Origin: an uncultured Tateyamaria sp. | GTDB taxonomy: Bacteria > Pseudomonadota > Alphaproteobacteria > Rhodobacterales > Rhodobacteraceae | Direction: 5' to 3' | Length of the DNA: 64,000 bases | NCBI RefSeq assembly: GCF_947487805.1 | Contig: NZ_CANKXW010000001.1 | Coordinates: forward strand, 309,501 to 373,500 | Shown: one piece after another, positions 60,884 to 64,000 of the stretch | Numbering within the stretch: the stretch's first letter is position 1 | How the letters are laid out: the number at the start of each line of letters is the position of its first letter | The notes under the pieces: generated by a model | Told to the model about the DNA's origin: nothing | The model's input: the letters and a program-made list of their open reading frames with translations, nothing else | The model's database searches: none | Translations under genes and position numbers: made by a program

Positions 60884-62377
60884 TCAGTCGGCCCCGTAGA
60901 GTAGCGTGTTCAGATACAGCCGCTGGATCTTGCCGGACGGGCCCTTGGGCAGCTCGTCCAGAATGTGCACCGCATCCGGTGTCTTGAACGCGCCCAGCCG
61001 TGCCGCGCATAGGGCCAGCAGATCGTCGGATGTCGCACCAGAGGCGGGTGTCAGGCGCACCGCTGCCTCGACCCGTTCGCCATATTGTGGGCAGGGACGG
61101 GCAAAGGCCGCGGCCTCCATCACGTCCGGGTGTTGATAGAGCACTTCGTCGATCTCGCGCGGGGCGATGTTCTCGCCACCCTTGATGATCAGTTCCTTGA
61201 GCCGCCCGGTCACGAACACATAGCCGTCCGCATCCATGCGGCCCAGATCGCCCGTGCGCAGCCAGCCGTCGACAAACGTGTCCGCGGTGGCCTGCGGGTT
61301 CTTGAGGTATTCCTTCATCACGTTGGGGCCGCGGATCTGGATCTCGCCCTCGACATCCCAAGGGCAGACGGTGCCGTTGTCGTCGGCCACCCGTGCATCA
61401 TTGCCAAGTGCGATGCCGGGGGATCCGATCTTGTGCCCGGCGGGGTCCAGCGGGTTCGACAGGCATTGCGCCGCGGTTTCGGTCAGGCCCATGGTTTCAA
61501 CGATGGGAATGCCAAAGCGGTTCTGGAACGCCGTTTGCGTCTCTACCGCCAACGCCGAAGACGCCGAGCGGCCAAAGCGGATGCGCGCGCACAGAGCCTC
61601 CGAGGGTTGCGCGTCGCCGTGCAGCAGGTGGCTGATGATGGTGGGCACCACGGAGAACCACGTGACGTCACCCGCTTCGGCCTGTGCCCAGAACTGCGAG
61701 GCGGAAAAGCGCGACACCATCGCCAGCGATCCACCTGACACGAGGCTGCCCATGACGGTCACGCATTGCCCGTTGATGTGATAGATCGGCAGCACGCAGA
61801 ACCCGCGATCCTTGCTCGTCAGGTGGTGGGCCACCGTGGATGTCCACCCGCCCGCCAGCAGGCTCGCATGGGTGTGCACCACGCCCTTGGGCCGCCCGGT
61901 CGTGCCGGAGGTGTACATGAGCAGCGCGTCGTCAGAGGCCTCCAGCGGGTGCAGCGGTGCCGCAGACCCCTTGGGCGCATAGCGCGCCAGCCGGTCCGGG
62001 CGGACCTGATTGAAGACGGCGACCTGATCGTCGTGGACAAAGGCCACGCGCGCCTCGGAATGATCCAGCGCATAGCCGATGGCATCGGGCCCTGCGGCGA
62101 GGTTGATCATCGTCGCGCGAAACCCGCCACAAAGCGCTGCGTAAAGCGCCACGACACCGTCCCAGCCGTTGGGGTGCATGATCGCCACGCTTTCGCCCTT
62201 GGCCACACCCTGCGCGGTCAGGTCGGCAGCGATGGTGGTGGCATCGGCGTGCAGCTGCGCCCAAGTCAGCGTAGCCCCGGTTTCGGGAAACATGACCGCC
62301 ACGCCACCCGCTTGCGCGCGGGCCGCGAGCCAGTCGCGCACGGTGCCCTTGGGCGGGGTCAGGTGATCCGGCGTCAT
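60884..62377 (-). CDS. sauT: AMP-forming acyl-CoA ligase, SauT-like
   Basis: A 497-residue ANL-family enzyme: A3 core LMYTSGTTGRPKG (about residue 155), A5/A6 region TMGLTETA, A8 motif WLRTGDLGRMDADGYV and the A10 lysine in PSGKIQRLY. It activates a carboxylate to its CoA ester with ATP. The operon order transporter - aldehyde dehydrogenase - ligase matches sulfoacetate degradation, where SauT makes sulfoacetyl-CoA. The symbol is from context; other small acids are possible. It overlaps the dehydrogenase gene by ATGA. Confidence 0.72.
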   Translation of the reverse strand: MTPDHLTPPKGTVRDWLAARAQAGGVAVMFPETGATLTWAQLHADATTIAADLTAQGVAKGESVAIMHPNGWDGVVALYAALCGGFRATMINLAAGPDAIGYALDHSEARVAFVHDDQVAVFNQVRPDRLARYAPKGSAAPLHPLEASDDALLMYTSGTTGRPKGVVHTHASLLAGGWTSTVAHHLTSKDRGFCVLPIYHINGQCVTVMGSLVSGGSLAMVSRFSASQFWAQAEAGDVTWFSVVPTIISHLLHGDAQPSEALCARIRFGRSASSALAVETQTAFQNRFGIPIVETMGLTETAAQCLSNPLDPAGHKIGSPGIALGNDARVADDNGTVCPWDVEGEIQIRGPNVMKEYLKNPQATADTFVDGWLRTGDLGRMDADGYVFVTGRLKELIIKGGENIAPREIDEVLYQHPDVMEAAAFARPCPQYGERVEAAVRLTPASGATSDDLLALCAARLGAFKTPDAVHILDELPKGPSGKIQRLYLNTLLYGAD

Positions 62378-63771
62378 GCGCCCGCCTGTGCCCAGTAATC
62401 GGCAAAGATGTCCGCGACCTCGGGCTCACAGGCGGGGATTTCCCGTACGATCTTGGTGGTTTGCAAAAAGTGTTTCCAATGCAGGTTGTCGTCGATGGAA
62501 TTGCCACCCCACGACCCGCAGCCCATGGACAGCGAAAACGGCATCCCGTTGTTGAACGCACCGCCGGTGGCAAAGCAATGCGCCTGGTTGACGATGACGC
62601 GGCTGGTGGGAATGGCCTGGCCCAGCGTCACGGCGCGCGTGTCGTCCGTGGAATGCAGCCCGACGGAATGGCCCGCCCCCAGATGCAACTGGATCCGCCG
62701 CGTGATGTCCAGCGCGTCGTCGAAATCCCGCGCCCGGTAGAGCGCCAGCACCAGCGACAGCTTTTCCCCCGACAGCGGATGATCCGGCCCGATGCCCGTG
62801 GTCTCGACCGCGATGTATTTCGCGTCCGCGGGCACGTCGCCGTCCAGATCCAGCGCCGCGATCAGCTTGTCCGCGTCCTGCGCGATGGCCGCCCGGTTGA
62901 GATGCCCGTCGGGCCAGAGCTTTGCGACCACTGCCGTATCATCGTGGACCAGCGCGCCGCCATTTGCCGCCATGGCCGCGACGAAGGCGTCATAGACTGC
63001 GTCCACCACCACAACCGCGTTTTCTGACGAGCAGGACGTCGCGTTGTCAAAGGTCTTGGAGGCGCGGATCTTGTCCGCGGCGGCGTCAAGGTCGGCGGTC
63101 TCATCGACGATCACGGTAACATTGCCCGCGCCCACGGCCAGCGCGGGTGTGCCGCTGGTATAGGCACGTTTGACGTTGTTCTGCGACCCCGTCACCACGA
63201 TGGTGTCGGTGTTTTCCAGAAGCGCCTGCGTCTTGTCCTTGGATCCCGGTCCGGGGATCATCTGCACCAGATCCGGATTCTCGCCGATCTTGGCAAATTC
63301 CGCGTGGATGTAGTCGAGCAGCAATTCGCAAGTCGGTACGCCCTTGGGGCTGGGCGACAGGATGATCGCATTGCCGCATTTGAGCGCATTGATCACATTG
63401 TTGGCCGGGGTTGCGCCGGGGTTGGTGGACGGGACCACTGCGCCGATCACGCCGATGGGGCGGGCAATCTCGGTGATGCCGGTCTCTGCGTCCTCGCGGA
63501 TGATTCCATAGGTTGGCACATTCTGTATGTCGCGCATCAGGCCCAGCGTCTTGCGGTGGTTCTTGATGATCTTGTCGGGCACGTTTCCCAGACCGGTGGT
63601 CTTTACCGCCAGTTCGGCCAGCGCGCGGTTGCGATCCGGTTCCATGATGGCCCAGGCGGCAGCGGCGGCGGCGCGGTCATAGCGGGCCTGACTGCCTGCG
63701 GTTTCATATTCGGCCTGTGCCGCACGGGCGCGGGCGATCATGGCGTGGACGGCGTCTGTGTCGGTGCTCAT
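62374..63771 (-). CDS. sauS: Acylating sulfoacetaldehyde dehydrogenase-like enzyme (SauS)
   Basis: A 465-residue acylating aldehyde dehydrogenase (EutE/AdhE-like): NAD(P)-binding GVIGAVVPSTNPGATPANNV (about residue 107), catalytic Cys247 in ATSCSSEN, and the C-terminal NQAHCFATGGAFNNGMPFSLSMGCGSWG. SauS reduces sulfoacetyl-CoA to sulfoacetaldehyde, the substrate of Xsc. It overlaps the CoA ligase by ATGA and follows a tctA gene by 30 bases. No xsc gene is in the window. A generic acylating aldehyde dehydrogenase is the alternative. Confidence 0.78.
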   Translation of the reverse strand: MSTDTDAVHAMIARARAAQAEYETAGSQARYDRAAAAAAWAIMEPDRNRALAELAVKTTGLGNVPDKIIKNHRKTLGLMRDIQNVPTYGIIREDAETGITEIARPIGVIGAVVPSTNPGATPANNVINALKCGNAIILSPSPKGVPTCELLLDYIHAEFAKIGENPDLVQMIPGPGSKDKTQALLENTDTIVVTGSQNNVKRAYTSGTPALAVGAGNVTVIVDETADLDAAADKIRASKTFDNATSCSSENAVVVVDAVYDAFVAAMAANGGALVHDDTAVVAKLWPDGHLNRAAIAQDADKLIAALDLDGDVPADAKYIAVETTGIGPDHPLSGEKLSLVLALYRARDFDDALDITRRIQLHLGAGHSVGLHSTDDTRAVTLGQAIPTSRVIVNQAHCFATGGAFNNGMPFSLSMGCGSWGGNSIDDNLHWKHFLQTTKIVREIPACEPEVADIFADYWAQAGA

Positions 63772-63801
63772 GCGGGTTCCTCTCGAACGGTTTGCCCGGC
63801 C

Positions 63802-64000
63802 TTAACGCGGTTGCGCAGCCGGTGCAAAAGCCCGGTAGATGTTGGCAAAGAGGGTCACGGCCCCGGCGGCGATCAGGATGGCACAGATCGGGCGCGAGAA
63901 ATACGTGCCAAGGTCATAGTGGACCATCTGCATGCCTTGCGCAAAGTTCTGTTCCCCGATCTGGCCAAGGATGAGGCCCAGCACAATCCCCGGAATGGAG
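63802..64000 (-). CDS. tctA: Tripartite tricarboxylate transporter permease TctA, C-terminal fragment
   Basis: The last 65 residues of a TctA-type 12-helix permease, cut by the window end. IPGIVLGLILGQIGEQNFAQGMQM is the family-typical C-terminal motif, followed by the last helix (ICAILIAAGAVTLFANIY). With TctB and a TctC binding protein (expected upstream, beyond the window) it imports carboxylates or sulfonates. Its stop lies 30 bases before the aldehyde dehydrogenase start, so the two are in one operon. Confidence 0.9.
   Translation of the reverse strand, partial: SIPGIVLGLILGQIGEQNFAQGMQMVHYDLGTYFSRPICAILIAAGAVTLFANIYRAFAPAAQPR

Overview
The window is GC-rich chromosomal DNA of an alphaproteobacterium, most likely a marine Rhodobacteraceae (Roseobacter-group) species. 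The evidence is a class I lysyl-tRNA synthetase, a stand-alone NDUFS4-type complex I subunit, a Hint-domain protein, an STAS-MlaE/MCE lipid transporter, paired 68-residue CspA proteins, a RutR-controlled reductive pyrimidine pathway and genes resembling sulfoacetate catabolism. No prophage, integrase, CRISPR array or rRNA operon is visible. Genes are tightly packed, with many 4-base ATGA overlaps.

Region 1 (1-11.4 kb) is mixed housekeeping: a Hint-domain fragment, a Tat-exported metallo-beta-lactamase-fold hydrolase, GltX, a MATE exporter, a gamma-glutamylcyclotransferase-like protein, an inositol-phosphatase-family enzyme, the YbbP/YbbA-type ABC pair divergent from a TesA-like esterase, an SRAP-family protein whose catalytic Cys2 is Pro, and a cold-shock gene. 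Region 2 (11.4-23.1 kb) is a pyrimidine catabolism and uptake cluster: preT-preA, a sulfotransferase and rutR on the other strand, then N-carbamoyl hydrolase, a small unknown protein, dihydropyrimidinase, a small membrane protein and a four-gene NMT1/THI5-type ABC importer ending in a UUCG-loop terminator. Two RutR-like operators lie before preT and before the hydrolase.

Region 3 (23.1-31.5 kb) holds EttA, a DUF900 lipoprotein hydrolase, a MOSC protein, NadD, a PBP4-type DD-peptidase and a DadA-like oxidoreductase under a tandem glycine riboswitch. Region 4 (31.5-36.3 kb) is a four-gene MCE/Mla-type lipid transport operon. Region 5 (36.4-48.7 kb) contains lysS, a TerB-like protein, a large beta-helix protein, small envelope proteins, a second cspA, a nonsense-interrupted REP-associated transposase flanked by its REP palindromes, uvrB, an NDUFS4 homologue, a GNAT gene and tRNA-Arg(UCU).

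Region 6 (48.8-64 kb) looks like a catabolic island. A betaine-type ABC importer is co-transcribed with a DUF1989-GcvT fusion enzyme and faces a LacI-family regulator across two operator-like palindromes 21 bp apart. Next come a class V aminotransferase, a large FAD/Fe-S 2-hydroxyacid dehydrogenase-like protein, a TauE/SafE exporter, and a convergent tctA-sauS-sauT-like operon. Together these suggest import of methylated amines and organosulfonates, activation of a carboxylate through its CoA ester, and sulfite export. The two least explained items are the DUF1989-GcvT/LacI unit and the Pro2 SRAP protein.
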